Shown piece by piece: positions 46,361 to 57,018 of a stretch of 64,000 nt of DNA. The stretch lies in the NCBI GenBank assembly GCA_002197995.1, contig NGZR01000005.1, positions 4,712,001-4,776,000 of the forward strand, in the 5' to 3' direction. Positions within the stretch are counted from its first letter, which is position 1, and every line of letters starts with the position of its first letter. The translations under genes and the position numbers were made by a program. Under the pieces are notes generated by a model, which was not told where the DNA came from, did not search any database, and saw only the letters and a list, made by a program, of their open reading frames with translations. Origin of the DNA: Gaeumannomyces sp. JS-464 (taxonomy: Eukaryota; Ascomycota; Sordariomycetes; Magnaporthales; Magnaporthaceae).

Positions 46361-49174
46361 AGGTTTTTTCGAAACAATTTTTCGTATTTATAATATTTTT
46401 TTGGAATATTTGCGAGCCGTTTTTTAATATTAGTTTAATCGTTTTAATCGCTTTTTATTTTAAATAATCGTATATTCGTTAATATTAAATGCGAAAGTAA
46501 ATTGCTAAATTTTATTACCGTTATAACCTTTTTTCGTTATTTTTTATACTTACGGTTTAAAGTTCGTAATTAGTAAACCGTTTTAATTATTCGTAGCTTT
46601 TTTTTATTAAACCTAGCCGGTAATTTAATTTATTTGTAAATTGTTTTTTTAAACTAAAAAATTTCGAAAATTACATTTTTTTTTTATATCCAACTTGTTT
46701 AGCATAATAATAACGTTTTTCCTATTCCGGGTGCGTAATATTATTAGCTATATTTTTTAATCGATTTATTTTTTATTATAAGCGATAAGTATTTTTTCGA
46801 CCGTTTTTAATTAATACGGTTAATATTTCCGTTTTATAGAAATTTTATACCGTTTAACCGCTTATAGCGATACGTAATCGCTTTATATTTCGCAATCGAT
46901 TATTATTTTAACCTTTTTTTTAATATTTTATCCGGAATGTTAATAGGTTATATAGTTAATTTAATTTTACTATTGCAAAAGTTTTTATTAGGTTTTTTTT
47001 TTCCATTCCGTGCTTTTCGTTCGAATAGTTTTTTTAGTTTTTAATAAAAAAAAACGAATATTATACGTTCGTTTTTTTGTCCAGGTTAAACGGGATATAC
47101 GCTTATGCGATTTTTTAATACTAAGTTTCCGCTTTTTATGTTATATTTTTTTTGCATTTCGTAGTTTCGCATTTTTTTTAATCGAGCGTTTTAATAATAT
47201 AAACATTAGGTATTACTTGTTAAGTTTAAAAACTGCGGTAAATTTGCCGATCCGGGCTAATTCCTATCGTAGCAATTGGAATGTTAAACGGGGTTTAATT
47301 TTAAACTTTTTTTTTAATTTTTATAAAAAAAATCGTGTTTAAGCTTAAATCGTAAATGGAATTTGCATTTTTCGTAAATGCATTTTGCTTAAAAAAGGTA
47401 TAAATATTCGAAATGTTTTATATCGATGCTAAAGTGGTTTTCGGGTATTAGCGTAGCTTTTTTTTTTAGTTTATTTAAGTTATCGGACTGGTAATTAGCG
47501 TATTTAACTTCTTATTAGTCGTTAAACCACGATAAAAGTTAACCGTTATTTCCGTTCGTTAAAATAGCGTAATATAACGGGCTATTTGGGTATTTTAAAC
47601 TTTAACGTTTTAAAAACATTTCGAAACGTTAAAAGGTGTAAAAGCGCGTTAATTTTTCCAATTTGTTTTATTTTCGCGGATTATAAATATAAAAGTTTCG
47701 CTGTTTAAGCTTTTTGCTTATTTTTAAAATTCGGTTGTTTTAAAAGTTTAACCGTTTTAATTTATCTTAGCGTTAGTATTAAAGTTTTTCGATTTTCGAA
47801 AAAGGTGTATTTAATTTAAAAGTTTTTTTAAGTTTTACCTTTTTTTAATTTGTTTATTAGGATTGTTTTTTTTTAAGTTTTACGAAAAGCGGTATCGTTT
47901 TTTCCTTTCGAATTTGTAAGCCCGAAAACGACGCGTTACTTTTTTTCGCTATCGTATTCGAGTTTTATAATTTTAAACATGCAAATGTTTCGAGGTTTCC
48001 GAAAATACTATTCGATAACCTTTTTATTAAACTAATATATATTGCATAACTCGTTATAATAATACGTTTAGCTAAATGTCGGTTTAAAACATACTTTTTT
48101 TATATTAAGCTATTTTACGTTCGCTAAAAGTTCGCTATTTGGCAATTATTATTTCGCTAAAAGCAATTTATTTTAATATAACCGGTTTAACCGCATTTAA
48201 AACATTTTCCGTTTTTCGAGTTTTGCGTTTATTTTTTCTATTACCTTTGCTATTAATAAGCGGCTTTCGCATTAAGGTTTATAAAGCTTAAATGCGTTTT
48301 ATAAGCCGTAATAAGCTATTATTTAGCCTTTTTTTAATTGGCTTTATTGTTTTATACCGCACTTTTAAAACCATATCCCTTTTTTTCCTATTATCGTTCG
48401 TATAATTTATCGCTAATGCAAACCGCGTTTTAAACGTAATTCGTGAAAAACTTTGGGCGGTTTTGCTTTGCGAGTTCGTTTTTTACGTTTTTACGTAACC
48501 CGTTGTAAAAATGCAATATTAACGTAATATCGTTCCAATTAAGCTTAATATTAATCCGTTAAAAGTTCGTTGCGTATTTGGCTACGGCTTTTCGCTGTTT
48601 AAAAGCCAGCAGGTTTTTTTTCAGTAATTCGGGTTTCGTCGATTATACCGAACATTTTTCGACTTTTTTTTCGAAAGTTTTAAAATTAACGAAAATAATT
48701 TTAATAGTTTTTTAGCTATTTTTATACTTTTTAAAGTAATCGTTTTAAGTCGATTAAACCCATTTTTTTACTTTACCGTCCAATTTAATAATAGCGTAAA
48801 TAACTTTTTATTTTTCGCTTACGAATTGCTATTTGTAAAATTTAAAATAGCTTTTGCATTTAGTAAGAAACGTTTTAAGCTTTTCGTTTTTTTTTTCGTA
48901 AAAATCCGAAAACGGGAATTTGTACGTTCGAATTGCGATAAGTGCTTTAAAAAATACTAATTTCGCAATAAATTGCTTTATTTCGGTTTAGCTTTTAGCG
49001 ATTTCGTTTGTTATAAGTTTAAAAAGGCTAGCCGTATTAGCTGTTTCGTTAAGGTCGTATTTAACACCGTTAAAGGTAAAAACCGTGGTTTTTTCCTTTT
49101 TAAGCTTTTTGCTACTGCTTTTTATAGCTATATTACCTTCCTTTTAAGGAAGTATTAAATAAGATTAATTAAAA

Positions 49175-49619
49175 TGTTATAATTAAAGGTTTGCTTTTAA
49201 AATAGGGCATTTCGAAGGAGGAAAAAACAATGTTATTAATTTGGTTAATAAAGGATTACGTAATTTAAAAGGACAATTTAATTGCTTGCTTTAAAAGATG
49301 TTTAAAAGCTAATTTAAGTTAATTAATGCCGAAGCTTTAGTTAAAACTACTTAAAAAAAAAGGAAATCCATTTTTTTATATATACTGCTTTTTTTAATTA
49401 ATTTTTTGGATTTGTTACTTTGCTTATAAATTTACAAATCCTTTTTAAATTTGTCGCTTTGCTTACAAATTTATAAATCCTTTTTAAATTTATCGCTTTG
49501 CTTACAAATTTACAAATCCCTTTTGGTTACGTGGTTCCACGTAACCTAATGCGGGGCAAGGGCACCGCTTAATGCTTTTCCTGTTTTGCTGTCCTAAGGC
49601 TTGCATGCTAGTCGTAACA
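49175..49619 (-). repeat. 5' LTR of Gypsy C
   Basis: TGTTAT..GTAACA, 445 bp, heavily transition-mutated relative to 32025-32508. Holds three 39-bp units at 49408-49524. ACAGG follows at 49620-49624. Confidence 0.9.
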
Positions 49620-50932
49620 ACAGGCTTGTATTACAAGGAGGGGGCGCTAACAGTCGCCTTTTTTATATACCTTCCGATATCGATCCCGCGAGCCCCTCGC
49701 CTAAAGAGGTTTTAATGCTGCACGCGATTTTCCGAAAAATTATTTTGTATAGGGAAATTAAAAAATCGACCCACGGCTACCAAAGCCATTTTCGCGTTGG
49801 GCTTTTAAATTTAACTTATGCGTTTTTCACCCCTGCCTCGGCGCGTGCAGGGTAGGTAAATCAGGTAGCCCCACAACGGCTAACTTAAGCGTTGTAACAC
49901 GCTGTAGGCCGACCTTGTGCACAGATCCACAAAAGTACAAGGTAGGTAATACAGGGTAAGTAGTGCGGGGTAAGTGAGGTTTGTGCACCCAATTTTAGCT
50001 AAATACATTAGTTTTTTTTAACAATCGTTAAGCTAATCTTTTATCCAGTTCCATACGTTTTCGATAGGTTAAAATCCGGGTTAAAAAAAGGTCATTTTAA
50101 AAAAAAACGCCGCGTTTTTAAAAATCAGTAATAGTTTTAGCACAAGTATAGGCCGATGCGTTATCCTGCATAAAAATAAGGGTATTCCTATTTTTCGCTG
50201 CCAAGCGGATTGTTCTTTTAACTAAAAGGACGATTTTATTTCGATAATTTGCCTGTTTAATTATACCCTAATCTTTTTCCTAATAAAAGCCGATTCTTTT
50301 ACCAGTAACGCTGGAAAAATAACCCTAAAACATCCAGCCCTTCCTCCATTATATGCGGGTGGTAATGCAAATCAAATTAAGGGCTTCGTTTTATCGTCGG
50401 GTAACACGTTGTTTTTTGTAAAAGCCGCTGGTAACCTAAGTTTCGTCGGACTATAAAACTTTCGCCTAATCGTTAAAAGTTTAATTTAAATGCTTAAACG
50501 CAAAAGCGAATCGCTTTTACCTGTTAGCCTCGCTAATAAAAGGCTTCCTTAATACGGTATATCTTTTATAACCATGTTGGTAAAAGGTCGAGCGGATGCA
50601 AAATTGACTGAAAATGGCGCCGAAAAAAGCGAGAGATAATTGCAAAAAAGTTATCTGACGATTCTTTTTAGATGCAAAAACGAACTCGATAAATTCGGCA
50701 ACTTGTTCGTCGTTTATAGCGGGCGGGCGACTGGGTCTTTTAGCGGGCGTTTGAAACTTAAGGGCGGCGCGGATTTAATTGCGAGTAAATCCGGTGGCTT
50801 TAACGATCTGGCGTTGAGAAAAACCCGCATCGAACGAAAAGGTTCGAACACGGATCCTATTCGATTTTAATAGGTGTTTAGTACCCATATTGGACGTGCA
50901 AAATAAAAGGTTAATTGTTATAGCGGTAACAT

Positions 50933-50953
50933 GGGGGGGGGGGGGGGGGGGGG
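50933..50953. repeat. G21 homopolymer
   Basis: Run of 21 G just inside the right end of Tc1 copy 2. No counterpart exists in copy 1. It can form G-quadruplex DNA and is also a frequent site of assembly error. Confidence 0.95.
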
Positions 50954-50979
50954 CTCGGTTACCTGAGGGTGGGTGGTTA

Positions 50980-53130
50980 TTTCAGTACGTCAGAATGCAC
51001 GCACAGCCAGCTAACGAGCCGTTGCGCATGCGCCCTGGCCAGCGGGCTGGCGTCTAGGTCCTGCAAGCAACCTAAACCTAATCTCGGACGACGCCCGCAA
51101 CTTATCCCAGGCTTCCTAGCCGCCGCTGGGACACCCCAGGGCCGGGAAAACGGTGTAGGGCATGGCACAGATGCTCATCTGGCGACGTGCGGGGCTTTAA
51201 CGGACTCGTTGAAGGTCGGCCTTGGCTGGCCGTCCTCGTCAGCTCTCATACGGGCGTCCACACGCCTACGAGGGATCAGACGTCACATTGACAACCATGT
51301 CCACCTGCTCGGAGCCTTGGATAAGTTTCGAAATGGACGTCCCCACGCCTGCGGCAGATAGATATCGCGTCGTGTCGGGCACGGTCCGCCCGCCGACGAG
51401 AGATGCTACGACCGGGCCGTGGGTGAGGCCCGAAGACATTGGGCGTTCAAGCGAAGAGTGGGATCGACGCCGGCAGAGAAACACCGAGCGACTCAATGGT
51501 CACGTATGGATGGATGGATGGCTTTCACCAGCTGCGGAGGCTGGAATCGCCGCTGGCCTGGTTGGCCTCAGAGGAGCGCACTCCTTGGGCTCGACGAGGA
51601 CGACCTCGCCTTACTAGGTGGACAAGCTACCGCCGGCCGCCGGCGTTTGCGTATAGCCTCCCGCCTTACGGCCGCCCGGCCTACGAGGACGACGTTTGGT
51701 GGCGCACGCGAAAGCGGTCAGCCACGGTTCTTGCGACCTCCTTTAGTGACTGGCTGCCCGCTTACTCTCAGGTCGCCATCCACGTTAAAGCCCGCGTTTT
51801 CTAAATTTGGCACTGTGGCCCGGCCGAGCGCGAAATATGGCGTTTTTGGAACGAGGGGGTCAGCGCCGCGGCGGTAAGGGGCAGTCCGAAACCAGTGTTG
51901 CACAGCAGACGGAGTTTGTGGTGAGGCGGCGGTCCCGGAGAAGCCCCGCCGAGACACAGGCATCGCAAGTCCAGCTGCTTTCTCATGCAGGAGAAACCAG
52001 AGTAGCTCATCTTTGCGAGGATGGCTACGAGCTCAAACTGGTAAAAAGGTCGACCACCTACCAGGGTATCCTGCGGGGGGCGGAGCTTAAGTGGGTTAAG
52101 ATTAAAACGCCGGTGCTGGGTCTGGGAAGAAGCCGTACCTGGACGGCCCTGCCTTTTGGCCCAGTTGAAGCCGGCGTCGACGCATGATGTGAGCAGACGA
52201 ACGAGCTGGTCTGTGGTATTGCATGCAGGACATCTACCCACGCCGCCAACTTCTGCTCCTTCAACCCAGTCAGAAAGTTGGTGGCCGGGACAGTCACAGC
52301 TGCCGCGAGGCCTGACCTGGTCAAGGTGAACGAGATCATGGATATTTCGGAAGTACTCGTTTAGAAGGCGTTGGCATTATCTCCCAGGCTTGTCCCGGGT
52401 CGTTGTACGACACCTTTGTGGCTTTGCCGATCAGCTGCCGTTGCTGGCATGCCTTTATAACCATTCCCTGGGTGACGGGGCTAGTGTCGAAAGTGCGAGT
52501 GGATAGCGCGCAGTTGCAACCAGGCTCAACAATTTCGCCCAAAAAATAGCAATACGGCAAGGCGGACCCGTAATGGCCTAGCTCCTAAGTTGCGACACCA
52601 GGCCGAGGCTACCTCACGACGAGTGGACCACCTGTGCCAGCCCGACGATGCTTCTGGCCGACGGCGCATAGCAGATGGTCCTCAATGGAGTCGCTTTTAT
52701 TCACATGGCACGGCTGCGGGTACGGGCAGGTGTTGGAGGTGTGGCTGCGCTGGCGAGTGGCCGGTTGCGGGAACGCCTACTGACCGTGATCCGTGTTCGT
52801 AGATCCGGCGAGGGATCGCCCTGCCACATCCCAAAACCCGCATCGACAATAGGCAGACCAGCCCCGTGCCCTCATGGATTCCCTCCCGACAACTTGGTTA
52901 GCTAGCACCCGTTGCGAGTAACTAGTCCCAACGTGGAGCTCACATATGATCGGGCGTTAGCATGTGGACGACGCTTGTTTGTTGGCCCTCAAAGCCTAAT
53001 GCAAAAACGGCTGCGATGATAGTGATGATGCATTGCTTGTCAAAAGTACCTATGATATTGTCTGATGATGAATGCCAACAGCACCGCCTCGTCCATGCCA
53101 CTCTTTTAGTACTTCCTTCTCCAGCACCAA
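50980..53130. other. GC-rich, no supported gene
   Basis: Many overlapping frames, none convincing. Possible relics: minus 52336-52560 (CNCALSTRTFDTSPVTQGMV, KATKVSYNDPGQAWE) and minus 52058-52339 (SGLAAAVTVPATNFLTGLKE). Both look protein-like but I recognise no family. Confidence 0.4.
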
Positions 53131-53150
53131 ATCGTGACCACTTTGACAGC

Positions 53151-54095
53151 CTATTCTTCCAGAACAGTGGTGAACTCAAACATGTCTTGCAAAACCTCAG
53201 ACTCCCCATCACCGCCCTCCTCCCGGTCGGTGCTCAAACTCAGATCCTTCCACTGCGCGACGAGTTTCAGCTGCTCCTCGCACCGCTGCTTGGCCCAGCC
53301 CATGGAGTCAGACCCGAGGGCTACCCGCACCGCCCAGGGCTTCTCAGCCGCTAGTCCCTCACGCCCGATCACGTCGGCGATGCGCGCCGCCGCCTTGGCG
53401 ACGTCTCCAGGCATGTGCCTCATGGGGTTCGAAGCGAACTTGGACACGAGGGCCCCGAACATGGGCCCGTACGCCTCCACGGCCGGCCCGCCCGCGCCGA
53501 ATCCCCCCTGCTGCGGGGTCCCCTCGCGCGGCTGGCCCAGGCTGGTGGGAAAGCCGCCGCACTCGAAGGCGACGCAGCGGATGCCCAATGGGCGCACCTC
53601 CTTGTGCAGGGCCTCGACGTAGGCGCTGAGCCCGGCCTTGGACGCGGCGTAGTGCGACATGAAGGGCAGTGGGGCCCACAGGATGCTGGACGAGGTGAAG
53701 GCGATGCGGCCGCCTTCGCCCTGGGCCCGGAGTAACGGGAGGGCAGCCTGCGTGACGCGCATGTGGCCAAACAGGTTGGCCTGGAACATGGCGTCGACGT
53801 AGTCGGCCGTCACTTCCTCGGCGCTCTTCATGGCCGACATGCCCGCGTTGTTAACCAGGACATCAACACGCCCGAAGATGGCCCAGCCTTTGGTGATGGC
53901 GGCCGAGATGTCGGCCTGGCTGGCCGATATGTCCAGCTCGAGGAGGGCCACGTCGGCCTTTTTGAGGTGGCCGAGGCGCTGCTCGACCTTGCGGCCCGAA
54001 GCAATGACCTTGTCGCCGCGGGAGGTGATTTCGGCGACCAGGGCGAGGCCGATGCCGGAGGTGGCGCCGGTGACGAGCCAGACGAGGGGTGCCAT
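53151..54095 (-). CDS. Short-chain dehydrogenase/reductase (SDR), 314 aa
   Basis: Classical SDR, an NAD(P)-dependent oxidoreductase; the substrate cannot be told from sequence. Counting from the Met at 54095, the cofactor motif TGATSGIG is at residues 9-16, NNAG at 82-85, the structural Asn in ANLFG at 107, catalytic Ser near 136, and Tyr149/Lys153 in HYAASK. The frame is open 19 codons further up (to 54152), but the Met immediately before the first beta strand (MAPLVWLVTG) is the natural SDR start. A Gly/Pro-rich loop follows position 185 and the acidic tail ends ..FEFTTVLEE. No signal peptide. Intact single exon. Divergent neighbour is the Zn2Cys6 regulator at 54588, which suggests joint control, for example of a small metabolic cluster. 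Acyl-DHAP reductase-like or related 'classical' SDRs are alternatives. Confidence 0.92.
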   Translation of the reverse strand: MAPLVWLVTGATSGIGLALVAEITSRGDKVIASGRKVEQRLGHLKKADVALLELDISASQADISAAITKGWAIFGRVDVLVNNAGMSAMKSAEEVTADYVDAMFQANLFGHMRVTQAALPLLRAQGEGGRIAFTSSSILWAPLPFMSHYAASKAGLSAYVEALHKEVRPLGIRCVAFECGGFPTSLGQPREGTPQQGGFGAGGPAVEAYGPMFGALVSKFASNPMRHMPGDVAKAAARIADVIGREGLAAEKPWAVRVALGSDSMGWAKQRCEEQLKLVAQWKDLSLSTDREEGGDGESEVLQDMFEFTTVLEE

Positions 54096-54587
54096 TGCTG
54101 ATGCTTGTTTTTCTTGTCGTAGGCGAGCCAGTGGCTGTTGGGTGGGTGACAATATGTGGTGTTAGTCGAACGGAGGCCTTTACTTGATGAGATTGGGGTG
54201 ATGTGTTGACAGCTAAAATTTTAAAAAACCTAGGGCTGGTGACTCTGCTGGATGATGCTGTCGACAAACACAAGAATATACCAAAAGGCAGAAACCGGCA
54301 TATTTATACTCCATTTGAGCGGCGCCTGTTGACGCTCCTCGTCCGCAAATGTCTTGTTCGCCATCTTTTCGTCCGCGACTTGGTCCGCCTCGGACGAATC
54401 CCGAGGCCTGCGGTTTGGGTCAAGCAATCCTTTGGTGGGTCAATTCAGGGGCTGATTCAGCCCCAACGACAAACCCGCAGTTCAGCCATCAAAGGCTCGG
54501 CTATTTCGTCCGTCTTCGTCCGTCTTCGTCCGCCTCGTGATAAGGATCCATCGATTGCCAGATCAAACCACTAACCTCGCCAAAACG
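54096..54587. promoter_or_regulatory. Divergent promoter with five TTCGTCCG/CGGACGAA sites
   Basis: 492-bp shared region between the SDR and the Zn2Cys6 gene. Exact octamers: TTCGTCCG at 54368-54375, 54505-54512, 54515-54522 and 54525-54532, and its complement CGGACGAA at 54391-54398. A near match, CTCGTCCG, is at 54338-54345. Zn2Cys6 proteins contact CGG triplets, and every site contains CCG or CGG. Three copies at exactly 10-bp spacing lie on one face of the helix, about 55-80 bp from the regulator's ATG. Binding is inferred, not shown. Confidence 0.5.
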
Positions 54588-57018
54588 ATGGCCCCCGCTC
54601 CAGCGACTGCTCCGAACCCTAGGAAACGATTGCGCGAAGGGACTCGGAGCTGTACGGAATGTAAGGCGATTCCGTCCTCGGCGTGCTGCAGCGAGTCCGA
54701 GCCTCTCCAACCTGCCCCGCTGAGCGTCGCGCTGACAACTCCAACGCCATCACGGCATTTTCCATCTGTCCAGGCCGACGGCGGAAGATCAGGTGCATCT
54801 TCGCTCCCGAAAATGTGGTCTGCTCGCCCTGCCAGACAAGAGGGTCGCGTTGCGTCGACCAGAGGGACGAGCCAGTCGAGCAGACGGTCCCTTCTCGGGG
54901 TCCTGCCGCCTCCGAAACGAGAGGGATTTCCGGCTCCGTGGCCTCCTATTCGCAACCTCGTCAACCAACCCAGGCTGCCGCCTCAGACATCCATCTTCCC
55001 GCCGCCGATGATATCGGAGGAGTTGACCCTCATGCCCCCATCATGTCTGTCATGCATACAGCGACGGCCCATTCAGCCCCTGAAAACGACGAACGGCGCC
55101 AGAGTCGCCTCACGGCCGCCGCCACGGCAGAGAAGCATGCTGCCGAAGTTTGTAGGGCGCTCCGCCTAGCTCTGCCGACCTACGACGAGGTCGTCGCTGA
55201 TCTGCCTTGCGCGAGAGGCGGAGCATGCTGGTGGAGGAGCTTCCTACTTAAAATGCGGACCCTGTCATCCACTCAGCAGGAGCAGCAGCAGCAGCAGCAG
55301 CAGCGGCGGCAGCAGCAAGGCGAAGATCCGATCGAACCCCTGAATCGGTTCGCCGCCCGCGCCTACACGAGCTCCAGCCCAGCCGTGCTGGCCACCTTGG
55401 TCGTCGCTTACGCCCGGAGCTTGACCGGGAGCCGCGCTGCCACCACCGCTGATCTCTACGCCCGGGTCGAGAATCTTGTACTGTCCGACACGGCATATGT
55501 CGCCACCGTCGACGGGCTGGAGTGTCTGGTGTTGCTGGCGTACTGCTACATGGATGCCGGGATGCCAAGGAGGGCGTGGTTTCTATGGCGGAAAGGCCTC
55601 GCTGTTGCACAGATGATGGTAAGTGCTGTGTTTAAGTGCCTCTCGCCACAATCCCCTGATTCAAAAGCGCAGGCAAGCTGGTCCTTCACATGCACCGGCT
55701 TACAAGCGACTTGCTTCATACGTAGGGCCTGTATCGAGAGCCCCCCACCGCTCCTGATTCTCACAAGCGCATCTGGCACGCCATAAAACATGGCGACCTG
55801 TTTGCCAGCCTGGTTCTTGGCCTTGCCCGAGGGGTTCAGGACCCCTATTCCGAGTCGAGATTCGGTCAATCATCCGCTGTGCCATCGCCATCGCCGGGGA
55901 CACAGGACGGCACGTGGCTAGAACGCTTTATACACGAATGTACTGTCCTCGCCGGCAAGGTCGTTGATCGAAACGCCTTCAGCCCTGCGGGAAGCATACA
56001 CAATGGCGGCCTAGGCAGCAATCGCTCACTAGCGCAAGAGTTATTGGCGTTGAAGCAGATACCGCCTGACAACTGGTGGGACGCGCCGACGCGCCTGCCA
56101 CCAGCCTCGGGATTGGAGCTGGACCTCGCCGTTGCTGGCCTTCTCCTGCAAATCTTTTACTTTCACGTGGCCATGTACATCCATCTGCCCGCGATGGCAA
56201 CCACCACTGCCGGCCAGATGACAGGCTCGGCCAATGAGACGACCCAGGCGTCGACCAGCGTGGCAGGTTCTGCATCTCGCCCCGTCAAATGTGCCGCGGC
56301 GTCGGCATCAGAACTTCTCCGGCGATATCTGCTTCTCCGGGATGGACCAAGTCTGGTGTTCGAGAGTAAGACATCCGATTTTGTTGCCTTCACCGCGGCC
56401 GTTGTTTTGGCCTTGTGTCCACCGACTGAAAGAGGCGCGCCGGGGATCGATGGCGGCTTGCTCGCTCGTGCGTTGGGCATGTTCCGGAGGCTAGAGGCGG
56501 CGGACCAGGATGAAGGCATATGTGGGCCCTCTCTCCCGTCCCAGTGCCGCAAGATCCTAGAGCTCCTTTGCAAACAGTCGCCGCGGACCGAGGGAGCAGA
56601 TGAGGTCCAGGAGGTCCGGATACCGTACTTTGGCAGAGTGCTCCTCAGACCTGCTGCTGTTGGCCGCGAACAGGCAGGTCTACAACCTTCCACGGCATCC
56701 ATGGCCCCGCCGCCGCCGCGGGAGGAGGAGATTGCGGCTTCGGCTGGTCATACGGAACTATCTATCCCGACGCCGCCTGGGACATCAGCCACGCCCATCA
56801 CGGCTGTAGACCTGTCGTCTCAGGAATTTCATAGGTTTCAGTTTGGCAACAACGGAGGTCCGACTCTACTAGAATTCATTGTCAACGACGGAGGGGAATC
56901 TGGTACGACGGATCACTTCGACATTTTCTCCGCTGATGACCTACATCTATTCTCCGAGGCTACTCACATGGACCCCAACCAATATTGGAGTCAATGGCAC
57001 GCCTGGGAAACGACCTAA
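54588..57018 (+). CDS. Zn(II)2Cys6 transcription factor, 736 aa, three exons
   Basis: Exons 54588-54660, 54774-55618 and 55726-57018. Introns GTAAGG..CAG (113 bp, with a CTGAC branch-like site) and GTAAGT..TAG (107 bp). The first intron splits a cysteine codon of the zinc cluster; splicing gives C-x2-C-x6-C-x8-C-x2-C-x6-C (CTEC, RRRKIRC, VVCSPCQTRGSRC), the fungal Gal4-type DNA-binding motif, preceded by basic PRKRLREG. A low-complexity linker, a Q-rich run encoded by CAG repeats (about 55284-55318) and a fungal regulatory middle region (TSSSPAVLATLVVAYARSLT.. YCYMDAGMPRRAWFLWRKGL..) follow. An acidic C-terminus ends ..QYWSQWHAWETT. The second intron end at 55725 is chosen because it yields GLYREPP, as in related proteins, and keeps frame for the rest. 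Nuclear regulator; likely target is the divergent SDR gene or a local cluster. Confidence 0.9.

Larger units (their letters stand above)
32025..49619 (-). mobile_element. Ty3/Gypsy retrotransposon, copy C, hosting copy B
   Basis: LTRs at 32025-32508 and 49175-49619 are flanked by the 5-bp duplication ACAGG (32020-32024, 49620-49624). Its own length is about 7.3 kb; the rest is Gypsy B inserted at ATTAG (33234-33238 / 43540-43544). The order on the minus strand is 5' LTR (right), gag (knuckle near 48180-48220), RT (about 45000-46360), integrase (44459-44686) and 3' LTR (left). A purine tract, AAAAGGGGGGA on the minus strand at 32514-32524, abuts the 3' LTR and confirms orientation. The left LTR and its neighbourhood are hardly mutated, while the right side is heavily RIP-like. 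Confidence 0.9.
31908..49993. mobile_element. Degenerate TIR element inside Tc1 copy 2, itself split by Gypsy C
   Basis: Outer parts only: 31908-32019 and 49625-49993. The ends are inverted (ATTGGGGCGTGC.. at left, ..GTGCACCCAAT at right). The next 60-70 bp also pair imperfectly, for example ACAAGG..GTAA..CAGGGTAAGTAGTG on the right against the complement of the left side. TTTA flanks both ends (31904-31907, 49994-49997). Without Gypsy C the element is about 480 bp. An open frame crosses the right part (49622-49855) with SDIDPASPSPKEVLMLHAIF, family unknown. It could be a MITE or a deleted DNA transposon; the superfamily is not clear. Confidence 0.4.
31533..50977 (-). mobile_element. Tc1/mariner-type transposon, copy 2, split by nested insertions
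   Basis: The left part (31533-31907) matches the left/3' part of copy 1 (from the CTAGTAAGGGG..CCCTGGCC motif through the C-terminal transposase coding strand at 31715-31840). The right part (49994-50977) matches the remainder, ending in ACCTGAGGGTGGGTGGTTA at about 50961-50979. On the minus strand the right part still shows FMQDNASAYTCAKTITDF (second catalytic Asp), a TFYQHGYKRY segment and an N-terminal VAEFIEFVFASKKNR. A single copy of about 1.36 kb is therefore interrupted by about 18.1 kb of later insertions. It carries many stops. Confidence 0.7.

Noticed and set aside
53763..54165. Plus-strand frames over the SDR
   Set aside because: Shadows of the SDR coding sequence.
55671..55786. 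Alternative acceptor (GCGCAG at about 55666-55671) for the second intron of the Zn2Cys6 gene
   Set aside because: It leads to a stop after about 38 codons, whereas the TAG acceptor at 55725 keeps frame for 430 codons.
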